Below, piece after piece: positions 18,379-28,595 of a DNA stretch of 64,000 bases; within the stretch, counting starts at the first letter, position 1, and each line of letters starts with the position of its first letter. Source of the DNA: Nocardioides sp. BGMRC 2183. GTDB taxonomy: Bacteria; Actinomycetota; Actinomycetes; Propionibacteriales; Nocardioidaceae. Location: contig VSSA01000012.1 of assembly GCA_008123405.1 (NCBI GenBank), positions 62,001-126,000 on the forward strand, given 5' to 3'. The translations under genes were made by a program, and so were the position numbers. The notes below the pieces were generated by a model. It saw nothing but the letters and a program-made list of their open reading frames with translations, had not been told where the DNA came from and did no database searches.

Positions 18379-19749
18379 TTGCTGCCGCTACGTCTGGACC
18401 GCGCGTCGCCGAGCCCGCTGGCCAGCCAGCTCGCCGACGGGGTGCGTCGCTTGATCCTCGACGGCGTGCTGAGCGCCGGCGACCGGATGCCCGCCACCCG
18501 ACGGCTCGCCGGCGACCTCGGGGTCTCTCGTGCCGTGGTCGAACGCGGCTACGACCAACTGCTGGCCGAGGGGTGGCTCGCCGCCCGGACCGGGGCGGGC
18601 ACCTGGGTCGCCGAGGGGCCCGGTGAGTGGGAGGCCAGCGGGGCGACCGGACGCCGCCGGACGCCGCCGCGGACGGAGCGGCCGCTGGTGATGATGGACG
18701 CCGGCACGCCGTGGATCGACCCCCGCCATCAGGCGGTCTGGCGCCGCGCCTGGCGTGAGGTCTCCGCCGCCACCCCACCCCGCGGGTACGACGACCCGCG
18801 CGGGCTCGCCGAGCTGCGCCACCTGGTCGCCGAGCGGCTCGGCCGCACCCGCGGCCTCCGCGTCGACGCCGACGAGGTGCGGATCACCGGCGGCACCGGT
18901 GCCGGGTTGCGTCACCTGCTCGCGGTCCTGCCTGCCGGGCCGGTGGCGGTCGAGGATCCCGGCTACCGGGCAGCGGTGGCCGTCATTCGAGCGGCGGGCC
19001 GTCCGGTGCGCGACCTGCCCGCGCTCGAGCCTGTGGCCTCGTTGGAGGGCTGCGCGGCGTCGTACCTGACTCCGGCGCATCAGCACCCGCTCGGCCGCGT
19101 GATGCCGGCTGCGGACCGGCTCACCGCGCTCGCTGCCGCCCGCGCCGCCGGGGTGGTACTGGTGGAGGACGACTACGACTCGGAGTTCCGTTATGACGTC
19201 GCGCCGGTGCCCGCCCTCACCTCTCTGGATCGGGAGCGCGTGGCCTATCTCGGCACCGCCTCGAAGTCGATCTTGCCGTCCCTGCGGCTCGGCTGGTCGG
19301 TGCTGCCCGACGACCTGTTGGACGCGTACGACGCCCACCGTCGCCTCACCCACGACGCCCCGCCCTGGCCGGTGCAGCGGGCGATGGTCACCCTGCTCCG
19401 CGACGGGTACGTCGACTCCGTGGTGCGCTCGGCCCGCCAGGTCTATGCCGAGCGGGCGCCTCGGGTGGTCGCCGCGTTGGAGCCGTTCGCCGAGCTCGCC
19501 GGTCCGGTCGCCGGCATGTACTCCACCTGGCTGCTCCCGCATGAGGGTGCGGTGCGGGCCCGCCGTGCTGCCGAACGGGCCGGCTTCCGGGTCAACCTGC
19601 TCCGCGACTACTGCCGCTCGGCGCGACTGAGCGGACTGGTGGTGGGGTTCGGCGGGCCGACCGACGCGGAGCTGGACCGGGCGCTGGCGGTGCTGGTGGA
19701 TGCGCTGGCCGAGTCTCCTGGAAACGAGGGTGACGCAACGGCTGTGTGA
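18379..19749 (+). CDS. MocR/GabR-type regulator: GntR HTH fused to aminotransferase domain
   Basis: A 456-residue protein. The GntR-type winged helix covers residues 1-75 (SQLADGVRRLILDGVLSAGD, TRRLAGDLGVSRAVVERGYD). The class I aminotransferase-like domain follows, with the PLP lysine in YLGTASKSILPSLRLGW and VLVEDDYDSEFRYD before it. In-frame stops at 18364 and 18367 make TTG 18379 the first possible start, with no room for a ribosome binding site; a leaderless transcript is possible. MocR proteins sense PLP or amino compounds and commonly regulate adjacent PLP or PPOX genes, as arranged here. Confidence 0.9.
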   Translation: MLPLRLDRASPSPLASQLADGVRRLILDGVLSAGDRMPATRRLAGDLGVSRAVVERGYDQLLAEGWLAARTGAGTWVAEGPGEWEASGATGRRRTPPRTERPLVMMDAGTPWIDPRHQAVWRRAWREVSAATPPRGYDDPRGLAELRHLVAERLGRTRGLRVDADEVRITGGTGAGLRHLLAVLPAGPVAVEDPGYRAAVAVIRAAGRPVRDLPALEPVASLEGCAASYLTPAHQHPLGRVMPAADRLTALAAARAAGVVLVEDDYDSEFRYDVAPVPALTSLDRERVAYLGTASKSILPSLRLGWSVLPDDLLDAYDAHRRLTHDAPPWPVQRAMVTLLRDGYVDSVVRSARQVYAERAPRVVAALEPFAELAGPVAGMYSTWLLPHEGAVRARRAAERAGFRVNLLRDYCRSARLSGLVVGFGGPTDAELDRALAVLVDALAESPGNEGDATAV

Positions 19750-19752
19750 GGG

Positions 19753-19831
19753 GCGTTGGTGGTGAAACTGGTGGGTTGGGGGTGAAGTTTCGCCACCAAC
19801 GCAGCGGGTTCACCGGGATGGCGGTGAAACC
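19753..19831. repeat. Paired hairpins with GTTTCNCC-type arms
   Basis: GCGTTGGTGGTGAAAC (19753-19768) pairs with GTTTCGCCACCAACGC (19787-19802), 16 bp with one T-G wobble. A second, imperfect hairpin pairs GGTTCACCG (19807-19815) with CGGTGAAACC (19822-19831). It lies between two convergent genes, directly after the MocR stop and just before the stop of the membrane protein. It is probably a bidirectional terminator and a member of the GTTTCNCC element group. Confidence 0.75.
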
Positions 19832-19850
19832 AACGCCGCCAGCCGCCCCG

Positions 19851-20486
19851 TCAGACCGAGGCGCGCTCGAGCTGCGGCGCCGTCGCGGCCAACCGGCCGC
19901 GCTGCCACAGCGCGTGGATGACCAGCGCCGTGACCAGCGAGCCGAGGACGCCGAGGGTGAGGTCGCCGAGGGTGTCGGTGTAGGCGAACTCCCGCTCGGT
20001 GCCGCCGCGGATGAACGCGACGTATTCGGCCAGCTCCCAGGCGATCGCGCCGGTCGCGCCGACCGCCAGCGCCCGTTCGATCACGCGGAGCAACCCGGTG
20101 GAGCGGTGCAGGGTCAGCAGCACCACGGCGCCGGCGATCAGGCCGGTGTTGACGAAGTGCATCAGGTCGTCGAACCACACGATCCGGTCGTAGAGATCCA
20201 TCCGGTTGCCCAGGATGTCGCTGAAGCAGGTGATGGTGATCATCAGGTCGGCCAACCACGGGAACGACGCGCGGTCCTTCCACGCCCACAGCCAGATCGC
20301 CGGGACGGCGAAGGCGAGCATCGGATAGCCGATGGCGCGGGCCTCTGCCGCCTTGTCCTGGAGGTTGGTGCCCTCGGGATCGATCACCGCGCCGAGCAGC
20401 ATCCAGACCAGGATCACCTTCGCGCCCACGTCGGCCGCCCGGATCACCGGGGGAGCGGGGTAGCGGGCGATGGCGGCCTCGGTCAC
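19851..20486 (-). CDS. Multi-span membrane protein, unknown function
   Basis: About 211 residues with six or seven hydrophobic segments (VGAKVILVWMLLGAVI, YPMLAFAVPAIWLWAW, WLADLMITITCFSDILGN, MHFVNTGLIAGAVVLL, ALAVGATGAIAWELAEYVAF, LTLGVLGSLVTALVIHALW). WELAEY and DTLGDL resemble motifs in the DUF2238/YjdF-like family of membrane proteins. GTG 20486 is preferred over the upstream ATG 20579 because the extra residues are low-complexity and overlap the neighbouring gene's end. It probably shares an operon with the CNNM-type transporter gene. Confidence 0.65.
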   Translation of the reverse strand: MTEAAIARYPAPPVIRAADVGAKVILVWMLLGAVIDPEGTNLQDKAAEARAIGYPMLAFAVPAIWLWAWKDRASFPWLADLMITITCFSDILGNRMDLYDRIVWFDDLMHFVNTGLIAGAVVLLTLHRSTGLLRVIERALAVGATGAIAWELAEYVAFIRGGTEREFAYTDTLGDLTLGVLGSLVTALVIHALWQRGRLAATAPQLERASV

Positions 20487-20520
20487 CGCGCCATCCTCGC
20501 AGCCGTTGCGCTCGGCACGC

Positions 20521-21867
20521 TCATCGGTCGTCGGCGGCGGGTGCGCCGTCGCCACCCGGGTCGGTCGGGACCACGGCATGCTCGGGCTCGGTGCGCTCGG
20601 CCGGCCCGACCGCCACCTGGGTGACCCGGCGGCCGACCATCTCAGCCACCTCGAGCCGGTGCTCGCCGACCACGACGTCGTCGCCGATCTCGGGGATCCG
20701 GCCCAGCCGCGCCACGACGTACCCGGCCACCGTCTCGTAGCCGCCGTCGGGCAGCTCGACCCCGGTCTCCTCGGAGAAGTCCTCGATGGTGAGACCGCCG
20801 GGCAGGGTGGTGACGCCGTCGATCGGCACCACGGCGACCGGTTCGTCGTACTCGTCGCGGATGTCGCCGATGATCTCCTCGACGAGATCCTCGAGCGTGA
20901 CGATGCCGTCGGTGCCGCCGTACTCGTCCACGACGACGGCCAGGTGGTGGCCGGTCTGACGCATGGTGGCGACCGACGGGAGCAGGCGGTTGGTGCTCGG
21001 CAGCATCAGGATCTCGCGGCGCACGTCCCCGACGGTGCGGGGGTCGTCGGCCTCGATCTCGAGCAGGTCCCGCACGTGCAGCATGCCGACCACGTCGTCG
21101 AAGTTGTCACCGATCACCGGATAGCGGGAGTAGGGCTGGTCCCGTACCTCGGCGGTGGCCGCGGTGAGTGCTTGGTCGGCGTCGACGAACGCGACCTCGC
21201 TGCGCGGCCGCATGACCTCTTTCAGGGTGCGCTTGGTGGCGCCGAAGAGGTCGGTGAGGATCTGGCGTTCGTCGTCGCCCAGCGACTCGTTGGTGGTGAC
21301 GATCTCGCGCAGCTCCTCCTTGCTGACCACCTCGCCGGTGGCGTTCGGGTCGCCGCCGAGCAGCCGGACCACGGCGTTGGTGGAGACCGAGAGCAGCCAG
21401 ATCACGGGCCGCATCAGGGTGGCGAACCGGTCCAGCACCGGGGCCGTGAGCAGCGCGAGGCCGGCCGAGCGCTGCAGGGCGATCCGCTTCGGCACCAACT
21501 CGCCGAAGACGAGGGAGAGATAGGCGATGAGCAACGTCATCACCACCAGCGCGACGGTGTCCGCGGCATCCGCGCCCAACCCCAGATCGACCAGGTACGG
21601 CGCCACGTCCGGCGCCAGTGTCGATCCTCCGTAGGCGGCGGAGAGGAAGCCGGCGACGGTGACGCCGATCTGGACGGCGGCGAGGAAGCGGTTGGGATCC
21701 CGCGCAACGGCTGCCACCCGGGCTCCACGGCTGCCGCGCTGCTCGAGCTGGTTGACCTGGCTCTCGCGCAGCGACACCAGGGCGAGCTCGGTCGCGGCGA
21801 AGACACCGCCGACCAGGACGAAGACAAGGACCAGGCCCAGGTTGACGAAGGTCTGCGAGTCGATCAC
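20521..21867 (-). CDS. CNNM/HlyC-CorC family transporter (hemolysin-like)
   Basis: A 448-residue protein with the standard order. The DUF21 membrane domain covers residues 1-190, with four spans including [20 protein letters not shown] and [24 protein letters not shown] pair follows ([20 protein letters not shown] and [20 protein letters not shown] with [15 protein letters not shown]), then a C-terminal CorC/HlyC FAD-like domain ([20 protein letters not shown]). Members are proposed to export magnesium or sodium at the cytoplasmic membrane. The [12 protein letters not shown] box is intact. Substrate is inferred from family only. Confidence 0.9.
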   Translation of the reverse strand: MIDSQTFVNLGLVLVFVLVGGVFAATELALVSLRESQVNQLEQRGSRGARVAAVARDPNRFLAAVQIGVTVAGFLSAAYGGSTLAPDVAPYLVDLGLGADAADTVALVVMTLLIAYLSLVFGELVPKRIALQRSAGLALLTAPVLDRFATLMRPVIWLLSVSTNAVVRLLGGDPNATGEVVSKEELREIVTTNESLGDDERQILTDLFGATKRTLKEVMRPRSEVAFVDADQALTAATAEVRDQPYSRYPVIGDNFDDVVGMLHVRDLLEIEADDPRTVGDVRREILMLPSTNRLLPSVATMRQTGHHLAVVVDEYGGTDGIVTLEDLVEEIIGDIRDEYDEPVAVVPIDGVTTLPGGLTIEDFSEETGVELPDGGYETVAGYVVARLGRIPEIGDDVVVGEHRLEVAEMVGRRVTQVAVGPAERTEPEHAVVPTDPGGDGAPAADDR

Positions 21868-21973
21868 CGTTCACCCCCTTCGCTGGAGGGTGAACGGTAG
21901 GGACTTCGGGACTCATCCATGGCGCGGAGTCTACGGATGCCAGGGGCGCGAGCGCGATCCGCGGCGTCGGCCG

Positions 21974-22003
21974 CGAGCCCCGGATCCCAGGATCCGGGGC
22001 TCG
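21974..22003 (-). terminator. Perfect 14-bp hairpin after citrate synthase
   Basis: CGAGCCCCGGATCC and GGATCCGGGGCTCG form a perfect 14-bp stem with a 2-base centre, 13 bases beyond the stop of the citrate synthase gene. There is no T run, which is usual for high-GC actinobacterial terminators. Confidence 0.7.
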
Positions 22004-22015
22004 TGAACCGGTGGG

Positions 22016-23119
22016 TCACTTCGCCCAGTCGGCGTTCCAGCCCTCGATCTCGCTGGCCGGGCGGGTGGCCGGGCCGGCGTAGACGGCGGAGGGACGGATC
22101 AGTCGCCCGGTCGTCTTCTGCTCCAGGATGTGCGCGGACCAGCCGCCGGTGCGGGCGCAGGTGAACATCGAGGTGAACATGTTCGCCGGCACCTCGGCGA
22201 AGTCCAGGACGATCGCGGCCCAGAACTCGACGTTGGTCTCCAACACGCGGTCGGGACGGCGGGCGCGGAGCTCGGCGAGCGCGGCCTTCTCCAGCGCCTC
22301 GGCGACCTCGTAGCGCGGTGCACCGAGCTCCTTGGCGGTCCGGCGCAGCACCCGGGCGCGCGGGTCTTCGGCCCGGTAGACCCGGTGGCCGAAACCCATC
22401 AGCCGCTCACCGGAGTCGAGCAGGTTCTTCACGTAGGCGTCGGCATCGCCGGTCTTCTCGACCTCCTCGATCATCCCGAGCACCCGGGAGGGAGCGCCGC
22501 CGTGCAGGGGGCCGCTCATCGCGCCGATCGCACCGGAGAACGCGGCACCCACGTCGGCCCCGGTCGAGGTGATGACGCGGGCGGTGAAGGTGGAGGCGTT
22601 CATGCCGTGCTCGGCGGCGGAGGACCAGTAGGCGTCGATCGCGTGGGCGTGGGCCGGGTTCGCCTCGCCGCGCCAGCGGATCAGGAACTTCTCGGCCAGG
22701 GTGCGTCCCTCGTCGACCTGCTTCTGCGGCACCACGGGGAGGTGGATGTCGCGAGCGGACTGGCCGGCGTAGGAGAGCACCATCACCGCAACGCGGGCGA
22801 GGTCTTCGCGCGCCTGCTCGTCGGAGATGTCGTAGGTCTGGCCGAAGCCGAACGCGGGAGCCAGCATCGCGATGGCGGCCTGGACGTCGACCCGCACGTC
22901 ACCGGTGTGCACCGGCAGGCTGAACGCCTCGGCCGGCGGGAGGCCGGGGGTGAACGAGCCGTCGATCAGCAGGCCCCAGACGTTCTCGAAGGGGACCCGG
23001 CCGGCCAGGTCCTCGATGTCGACACCGCGGTAGCGCAGTGCCGAGCCTTCCTTGTCGGGCTCCGCGATCTGGGTCTCGAAGGCGACGACGCCCTCCAGTC
23101 CGTGGTGTACCTCAGGCAT
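22016..23119 (-). CDS. Citrate synthase (short actinobacterial type, CitA-like)
   Basis: A 367-residue citrate synthase. LRYRGVDIEDLAGRVPFENV near residue 28, AEHGMNASTFTARVITST (first catalytic His), LMGFGHRVYRAEDPRARVL (second His) and LETNVEFWAAIVLDFA (acidic catalytic region) are in the right order. The length fits the small, non-allosteric dimeric form. It condenses oxaloacetate and acetyl-CoA; related enzymes can act as methylcitrate synthase, but there is no prp-type neighbour here. It is divergent from PdxH across an 85-base gap. Confidence 0.93.
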   Translation of the reverse strand: MPEVHHGLEGVVAFETQIAEPDKEGSALRYRGVDIEDLAGRVPFENVWGLLIDGSFTPGLPPAEAFSLPVHTGDVRVDVQAAIAMLAPAFGFGQTYDISDEQAREDLARVAVMVLSYAGQSARDIHLPVVPQKQVDEGRTLAEKFLIRWRGEANPAHAHAIDAYWSSAAEHGMNASTFTARVITSTGADVGAAFSGAIGAMSGPLHGGAPSRVLGMIEEVEKTGDADAYVKNLLDSGERLMGFGHRVYRAEDPRARVLRRTAKELGAPRYEVAEALEKAALAELRARRPDRVLETNVEFWAAIVLDFAEVPANMFTSMFTCARTGGWSAHILEQKTTGRLIRPSAVYAGPATRPASEIEGWNADWAK

Positions 23120-23204
23120 CCGGCGACTCCTTCGTCTCGTGGTCGGCCGCCCGTCAGGCCCGCGGCCGGTTCGTCATTGTGCCCCACGCGATATTTTCGG
23201 TGGC

Positions 23205-23939
23205 ATGTCCGGTCAGGATGAGCCCCGCCCGCAGGTCCTCGCTCCAGCCGGTGCGGGCCGCGACCTCGCCGCCCTCCGCAGGGAGTACGGCGCCGCCGGG
23301 CTGGCCGAGTCCGACGCCGGCACTGACCCCTACGTCCTCTTCGGCAGGTGGTTCGAGGAGGTCGCCGCGGCCGGGGTCCACGAGCCCAACGCGATGGTGG
23401 TGGCGACCGCGGACGCCGAGGGTCGTCCCTCGGCCCGCGCGGTGCTGCTCAAGGGCGTGCGGGCGCCCGGCGACGTTCGGGGCTCGGGCGCGGGAGGCAG
23501 CGTGGGAGGCGATGGGTTCGTCTTCTTCACCAACAGCGCCTCCCGCAAGGGCGCCGAACTGGCGGTGCAGCCGCGCTGCGCACTGCTCTTCGGGTGGTTC
23601 CCGGTGGAACGGCAGATCCGGGTCGAGGGGGAGGCGGTCGCCCTGCCGCAGGCCGAGGTGGACGCCTACTTCGCCTCCCGGCCGCGTGGCTCCCAGGTCG
23701 GCGCCTGGGCCTCGGCGCAGTCCCAGCCCGTTCCGGATCGGGCTGCGCTGGAGCGCTCCTATGCAGAGGCCGAGGAGCGCTTCGCCGGGGTCGAGGTGCC
23801 GACTCCTCCGGCTTGGGGCGGCTATCTGGTGCGGCCCGAGGTCTTCGAGTTCTGGCAAGGCAGACCCGGGCGGATGCATGACCGGCTCCGGTTCCGCCGT
23901 ACCGACGAGGGGTGGGAGCGTGACCGCCTCGCCCCCTGA
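23205..23939 (+). CDS. pdxH: Pyridoxamine/pyridoxine 5'-phosphate oxidase
   Basis: About 244 residues. LRREYGAAGLAESDAGTDPY near the N-terminus, PNAMVVATADAEGRPSARAV, FFTNSASRKGAELAVQPRCA and FASRPRGSQVGAWASAQSQP are the classic PdxH blocks for FMN and PLP binding. The C-terminal WQGRPGRMHDRLRFRR is the family end signature. It oxidises PNP or PMP to PLP with FMN. A glycine-rich stretch (residues about 90-104) slightly lengthens one loop. ATG 23205 is the only start consistent with the family N-terminus. Confidence 0.93.
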   Translation: MSGQDEPRPQVLAPAGAGRDLAALRREYGAAGLAESDAGTDPYVLFGRWFEEVAAAGVHEPNAMVVATADAEGRPSARAVLLKGVRAPGDVRGSGAGGSVGGDGFVFFTNSASRKGAELAVQPRCALLFGWFPVERQIRVEGEAVALPQAEVDAYFASRPRGSQVGAWASAQSQPVPDRAALERSYAEAEERFAGVEVPTPPAWGGYLVRPEVFEFWQGRPGRMHDRLRFRRTDEGWERDRLAP

Positions 23940-23965
23940 TCGCGCCAGAGCGTCGATATCGGTTT

Positions 23966-23985
23966 GTGAGTGAGTGCTCACTCAC
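23966..23985. promoter_or_regulatory. 20-bp palindromic operator of the ABC-exporter TetR
   Basis: GTGAGTGAG-TG-CTCACTCAC is a perfect palindrome with a 2-base centre, 14 bases before the GTG start of the TetR gene. Its length and symmetry fit a TetR dimer site, and it is placed to block transcription of the TetR-ABC-ABC operon. Confidence 0.75.
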
Positions 23986-23999
23986 TTACTCTGTACGGC

Positions 24000-24614
24000 G
24001 TGTCCCGCCGTGCCTCCCGACTCTCGCCCGACGAGCGCCGCGAGGCGCTGATCCGGGCCACCCGGCCGCTGTTGCACCAGTACGGCCGCGCGGTCACCAC
24101 CCGCCAGATCGCCGAAGCGGCGGGCGTCGCCGAGGGCACCATCTTCCGGGTCTTCGACTCCAAGGACGCGCTCGTCGACGCCGCGATCATCGCCTCCCTC
24201 GACGTGTCCGAGTTCGTCCGCCGACTCGAGGAGATCGACCCCGGACTCCCGCTGCGCGAGCGGCTCGTCGCGATGGTGTCGATCCAGCAACAGCGACTCC
24301 TGGCGGTCTTCCACCTGCTGCGCTCGCTCGGCGCAGTGGGGCCGCCGGACCACCTGCACGACCACCCGGAGGTCGAAGAAGGGCGTCAGCGAGCCGAGCA
24401 CGCGCTCCTCGCGACGATCGAGGCCGACGCGGACCTCCTGCGGAGGCCTCCGGACGAGGTGCTCCATCTGCTCCGATTGCTCACCTTCGCCGGCTCCCAC
24501 GCCCAGATCGCCGACGACCGTCTGCTGACCCCCGAACAGATCGTGGACACCGTGCTCGACGGCGTCCTACTCCCTACGAACCCTCCGGCGAACCTTGTGA
24601 AGAAGGACGACTGA
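24000..24614 (+). CDS. TetR-family repressor of an ABC exporter operon
   Basis: A 204-residue TetR protein from GTG 24000. The HTH is TTRQIAEAAGVAEGTIFRVF then DSKDALVDAAI, at residues about 32-62. The C-terminal ligand domain is helical and not similar to a known sensor. The gene lies directly downstream of a 20-bp palindrome, and its TGA abuts the ATG of the first ABC exporter subunit. This supports autoregulation and control of the exporter, probably by an exported hydrophobic compound. An upstream in-frame start at 23970 would read through the operator and is less likely. Confidence 0.88.
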   Translation: MSRRASRLSPDERREALIRATRPLLHQYGRAVTTRQIAEAAGVAEGTIFRVFDSKDALVDAAIIASLDVSEFVRRLEEIDPGLPLRERLVAMVSIQQQRLLAVFHLLRSLGAVGPPDHLHDHPEVEEGRQRAEHALLATIEADADLLRRPPDEVLHLLRLLTFAGSHAQIADDRLLTPEQIVDTVLDGVLLPTNPPANLVKKDD

Positions 24615-26348
24615 ATGCTGCTCCGCCTGCTGCGCACGCACCTGCGCCCCTACCGTCGATGGCTGGCCATCGTGGTGGCGCTGCAATTCGTCTCCACGGT
24701 GGCCATGCTCTTCCTGCCCAGCCTCAACGCCGACATCATCGACAACGGCGTGGTCGCCGGGGACAACGGCTACGTGATCCGCCTGGGTGGCGTGATGCTG
24801 CTGGTCTCGCTGGTGCAGGCCCTCTGCTCGGTCACCGCAGCCTGGTTCGGCGCACGCACCGCGATGGGCTTCGGGCGGGACCTGCGCGCGGCCGTCTTCA
24901 ACCGGGTCGGCACCTTCTCCAGTCGTGAGGTGATGCGGTTCGGGGCGCCCTCGCTGATCACCCGCTCCACCAACGACGTGCAGCAGGTGCAGATGCTCGC
25001 GCTGATGACCTGCACGCTGGCCGTGACCATCCCGATCATGATGGTCGGCGGCATCGTGATGGCGATGCGCGAGGACCTCGGGCTCTCCTGGCTGGTCGTC
25101 GCCGTCGTGCCCGTGCTGGTGGTCGCGGTCGGCATCGTGGTGGCGAAGATGGTCCCGTCCTTCCGACTGGTCCAGGAGCGTCTCGACGGGGTGAACCGGA
25201 TCCTGCGTGAGCAGATCACCGGCATCCGCGTCGTCCGCGCCTTCGTCCGCGAGCCATTGGAGACGCGGCGATTCGCCGACGCCAACGACGCGCTGACCGA
25301 TGTCTCGCTGCGTGCGGGACGCTGGATGGCCACCATGTTCCCGCTGGTGATGCTGGTCTCCAACGTCGCCAGCGTGGCAGTGATCTGGTTCGGTGCGCAC
25401 CGCATCGACGCCGGGGAGATGGAGGTCGGTGCGCTCACCGCCTTCCTCTCCTACCTGATGCAGATCCTGATGTCGGTGATGATGGGCACCTTCATGCTGA
25501 TGATGGTGCCGCGCTCCGCTGTCTGCGCGGACCGCATCGGCGAGGTGCTCGACACCCGCTCCAGTGTGCGTCCGCCGCGCGACCCGCAGCCCGCGCCGCC
25601 CGCGACCGGCACCCTCGAGTTGCGCGGTGTCGGGCTGACCTTCCCGGGCGCCGAGCTGCCCGTGCTCCACGACATCGACCTCTCGGCACGCCCCGGCCAG
25701 ACCGTGGCACTGATCGGCTCGACCGGCGCCGGCAAGACCACGCTGGTCAACCTGGTGCCCCGGCTGCTCGACGTCACCGAGGGTGCCGTCCTGGTCGACG
25801 GCGTCGACGTGCGCGACCTCGACCCCGAGGAGCTGTGGTCCCGGATCGGACTGATCCCGCAACGCGGCTACCTCTTCTCCGGCACGGTGGCGGAGAACCT
25901 GCGCTTCGGTGCGCCCGAGGCAGGTGACGACGAGCTGTGGCAGGCGCTGGAGATCGCCCAGGCGGCCGACTTCGTCCGCGCCATGCCCGCCGGCCTCGAC
26001 ACCCCGGTGGCCCAGGGCGGCACCAGCGTCTCCGGCGGCCAGCGACAGCGCCTGGCCATCGCCCGCGCGCTGGTACGACGCCCCAGGATCTACCTGTTCG
26101 ACGATGCGTTCTCCGCGCTCGACCTCGCCACCGATGCCCGGCTCCGGGCGGCGCTGGCACCGCACACCCGGGACGCCACGGTGCTGGTGGTCGCCCAGCG
26201 GATCGCGACGATCCGCAACGCCGACCAGATCCTGGTGCTCGAGGACGGCGCGGTCGTCGGCCGGGGCACCCACGAGGAGCTGATGGCGGGCAATCCGACG
26301 TACCAGGAGATCGCGGCGTCGCAGGGCATCGAGGAGGTGGCGGCATGA
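24615..26348 (+). CDS. Heterodimeric ABC exporter, subunit with degenerate catalytic site
   Basis: A 577-residue half-transporter: six-span TMD (residues 1-310) then an NBD. Walker A is GSTGAGKTT (near 370), the signature SVSGGQRQR, and Walker B is [12 protein letters not shown]. In Walker B the catalytic Glu is replaced by Asp (D-D instead of D-E), the mark of the degenerate subunit of TM287/288- or BmrCD-like exporters. The ATG follows the TetR stop directly, and the next subunit overlaps by 4 bases. It exports lipids or drugs across the inner membrane; the substrate is unknown. Confidence 0.9.
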   Translation: MLLRLLRTHLRPYRRWLAIVVALQFVSTVAMLFLPSLNADIIDNGVVAGDNGYVIRLGGVMLLVSLVQALCSVTAAWFGARTAMGFGRDLRAAVFNRVGTFSSREVMRFGAPSLITRSTNDVQQVQMLALMTCTLAVTIPIMMVGGIVMAMREDLGLSWLVVAVVPVLVVAVGIVVAKMVPSFRLVQERLDGVNRILREQITGIRVVRAFVREPLETRRFADANDALTDVSLRAGRWMATMFPLVMLVSNVASVAVIWFGAHRIDAGEMEVGALTAFLSYLMQILMSVMMGTFMLMMVPRSAVCADRIGEVLDTRSSVRPPRDPQPAPPATGTLELRGVGLTFPGAELPVLHDIDLSARPGQTVALIGSTGAGKTTLVNLVPRLLDVTEGAVLVDGVDVRDLDPEELWSRIGLIPQRGYLFSGTVAENLRFGAPEAGDDELWQALEIAQAADFVRAMPAGLDTPVAQGGTSVSGGQRQRLAIARALVRRPRIYLFDDAFSALDLATDARLRAALAPHTRDATVLVVAQRIATIRNADQILVLEDGAVVGRGTHEELMAGNPTYQEIAASQGIEEVAA

Positions 26349-28357
26349 GCACCCCGAACGACGCCGCGCCGACCGGTGGCGCCGCCGAGGTCGGCGCAGC
26401 GAAGGGCACGATGAAGGAGACCGAGCGGGTCGTCGCAGGGGGCGGCGGGCCCGGCCGCGGGCCGATGGGCGGCGGCATGGTCGGCCAGAAGGCGAGCGAC
26501 TTCAAGGGCTCCACCCGGCGGCTGCTGCGAGGGCTCGCGCCGGAGCGGCTGCAGCTGGTCCTGGTCGCTGTGCTCGCAGTCGGCTCGGTGACCCTGATGG
26601 CGCTGGGGCCGCGACTCCTGGGCCATGCCACCGACCTGGTCTTCAACGGTTTCATCGGCGCCCAACTCACCGCCGGCACCACCAAGGACCAGGCAGTCGC
26701 CGCCGCCGAGGCGCGCGGCGACGACGGGGTGGCCGACCTGCTCCGCGGCCTCGACCTGGTGCCCGGCCAGGGCGTCGACTTCGGCGCCGTCGGCCAGGCC
26801 CTGTTGATCGTGCTGGCCGTCTATCTCGCCGGCTCACTACTGGCGTGGATGCAGGGCTGGGTGGTCAACGGGATCGTCCAGTCCAGCGTGCGCCGGATGC
26901 GCTCGGACGTGGAGGACAAGGTCAACCGGCTGCCGCTCTCCTACTTCGACCGGCAGCCGCGTGGCGAGCTGCTCTCCCGGGTCACCAACGACATCGACAA
27001 CCTCGCCCAGACCCTGCAGCAGACCATGAGTCAGCTGCTCACCGCGGTGCTCACCGTGGTCGCGGTGCTGGCGATGATGCTCTGGATCAGCCCGTTGCTG
27101 GCGATGATCGCCGTGGTCTCGGTGCCGGTCTCGATGCTGGTCACCAGTCGGATCATGAAGCGTTCGCAGCGTGAGTTCATCGACCAATGGCGCCAGACCG
27201 GGCGGATCAACGCGCACGTCGAGGAGTCGATCTCCGGACACGCGCTGGTCTCGGTCTTCGGACGGCGCGCCGCCGTCGAGCGGGAGTTCGACGAGCAGAA
27301 CGAGGCGCTCTACGGCTCCTCGTGGCGCGCGCAGTTCGTCAGCGGGCTGATCATGCCGGTGATGATGCTCATCGGGAACCTGAACTACGTGGTGATCGCC
27401 GTGGTCGGCGGTCTCCGGGTCACGGCCGGGGCGCTGAGCATCGGTGAGGTCCAGGCGTTCATCCAGTACTCCCGGCAGTTCACCCAGCCGCTCACCCAGG
27501 TCGCCTCGATGGCCAACCTGCTGCAGTCCGGGGTGGCCTCGGCCGAGCGGGTCTTCGAGCTGCTCGACGCCGAGGAGCAGGTGCCCGACACCGCCGAGGC
27601 GGCGCCCCCGGGCCAGACCCGCGGCGAGGTCGTGTTCGAGGACGTGTCGTTCTCCTACGCACCGGACACGCCGCTGATCACCGACCTCTCGCTGGTCGCA
27701 CGGCCAGGACAGACCGTCGCGATCGTCGGACCGACCGGCGCGGGCAAGACCACGCTGGTCAACCTGGTGATGCGCTTCTACGAGCTCGACGCCGGTCGGA
27801 TCACACTCGACGGCGTCGACATCACCGCGATGTCCCGGGCCGATCTGCGCGGCCGCATCGGGATGGTGCTCCAGGACGCCTGGCTCTTCGAGGGCACGAT
27901 CGCCGACAACATCCGGTACGGCCGACCGGACGCGAGCGAGGAGGAGATGCTGGCCGCCGCGCGGGCGACGTACGTCGACCGCTTCGTGCACTCGTTGCCC
28001 GACGGGTACCAGACCCGCGTGGACGAGGACGGGTCCAACCTGTCGGCCGGCGAGCGTCAGCTGATCACGATCGCCCGGGCCTTCCTGGCCCAGCCGTCGC
28101 TGCTCATCCTGGACGAGGCAACCAGTTCGGTCGACACCCGCACCGAGCTGCTGGTGCAGCACGCGATGGCCGCGCTGCGTAGCGACCGGACGTCGTTCGT
28201 GATCGCCCACCGCTTGTCCACGATCCGTGACGCCGACCTGATCCTGGTGATGGAGGACGGGCGGATCGTGGAGCAGGGAAGCCATGCCGACCTGCTCGAC
28301 GCCGACGGTGCGTTCGCCCGGCTGCACGCGGCGCAGTTCGCGGCCGCTGTGGTCTGA
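26345..28357 (+). CDS. Heterodimeric ABC exporter, catalytic subunit
   Basis: A 670-residue half-transporter from ATG 26345. The glycine-rich cytosolic N-terminus ([20 protein letters not shown]) is common in this subfamily. The TMD has a long insertion between spans 1 and 2, and the NBD has [19 protein letters not shown] and [12 protein letters not shown] with the catalytic Glu. The signature reads LSAGE rather than LSGGQ. As it faces the degenerate Walker site of the partner, both departures fall in the same ATP site, which is the expected pattern for a heterodimeric exporter. It is the last gene of the TetR operon. Confidence 0.9.
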   Translation: MSTPNDAAPTGGAAEVGAAKGTMKETERVVAGGGGPGRGPMGGGMVGQKASDFKGSTRRLLRGLAPERLQLVLVAVLAVGSVTLMALGPRLLGHATDLVFNGFIGAQLTAGTTKDQAVAAAEARGDDGVADLLRGLDLVPGQGVDFGAVGQALLIVLAVYLAGSLLAWMQGWVVNGIVQSSVRRMRSDVEDKVNRLPLSYFDRQPRGELLSRVTNDIDNLAQTLQQTMSQLLTAVLTVVAVLAMMLWISPLLAMIAVVSVPVSMLVTSRIMKRSQREFIDQWRQTGRINAHVEESISGHALVSVFGRRAAVEREFDEQNEALYGSSWRAQFVSGLIMPVMMLIGNLNYVVIAVVGGLRVTAGALSIGEVQAFIQYSRQFTQPLTQVASMANLLQSGVASAERVFELLDAEEQVPDTAEAAPPGQTRGEVVFEDVSFSYAPDTPLITDLSLVARPGQTVAIVGPTGAGKTTLVNLVMRFYELDAGRITLDGVDITAMSRADLRGRIGMVLQDAWLFEGTIADNIRYGRPDASEEEMLAAARATYVDRFVHSLPDGYQTRVDEDGSNLSAGERQLITIARAFLAQPSLLILDEATSSVDTRTELLVQHAMAALRSDRTSFVIAHRLSTIRDADLILVMEDGRIVEQGSHADLLDADGAFARLHAAQFAAAVV

Positions 28358-28473
28358 GAACGTGTTGAGACCGGGACGGGGTGGCCGCTCGAGAAGTGGT
28401 GTGGAAATCCCGTTGTCCGTCAACGCCCGGCGATCTACCGTTGTGGCACACGGGAAAGGAGGTGATCCGAGGA

Positions 28474-28512
28474 ATGATTTCTCTTTGGACGCGTGAGGTG
28501 GCTGCCCGCTAG
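28474..28512 (+). CDS. 12-residue leader peptide
   Basis: ATG 28474 to TAG 28510-28512 encodes MISLWTREVAAR. It is preceded by an unusually complete Shine-Dalgarno sequence (28455-28468) and a second AGG-rich stretch right before the ATG. Its position upstream of an exporter and a terminator-like structure suggests that translation itself, or stalling in it, is the signal. No sequence family is claimed. Confidence 0.5.
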   Translation: MISLWTREVAAR

Positions 28513-28595
28513 CAGCCCCAACAGCGCTGAGGAGGGTGGCATCACCTTCTGATGCAGTTGTGATCGATGCTGCTGCGAATCTCCAGCAGTCACCC

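Noticed and set aside
28357-28372. KstR-like site GAGAACGTGTTGAG just after the ABC exporter gene
   Set aside because: It lies at a gene end, one flank does not fit the consensus, and no steroid gene is adjacent; probably chance.
28455-28468. 16S rRNA fragment (reverse complement of the 16S 3' end)
   Set aside because: Only 14 bases match, there is no further rRNA sequence, and it sits at SD distance from a short ORF, so it is read as an extended Shine-Dalgarno sequence.
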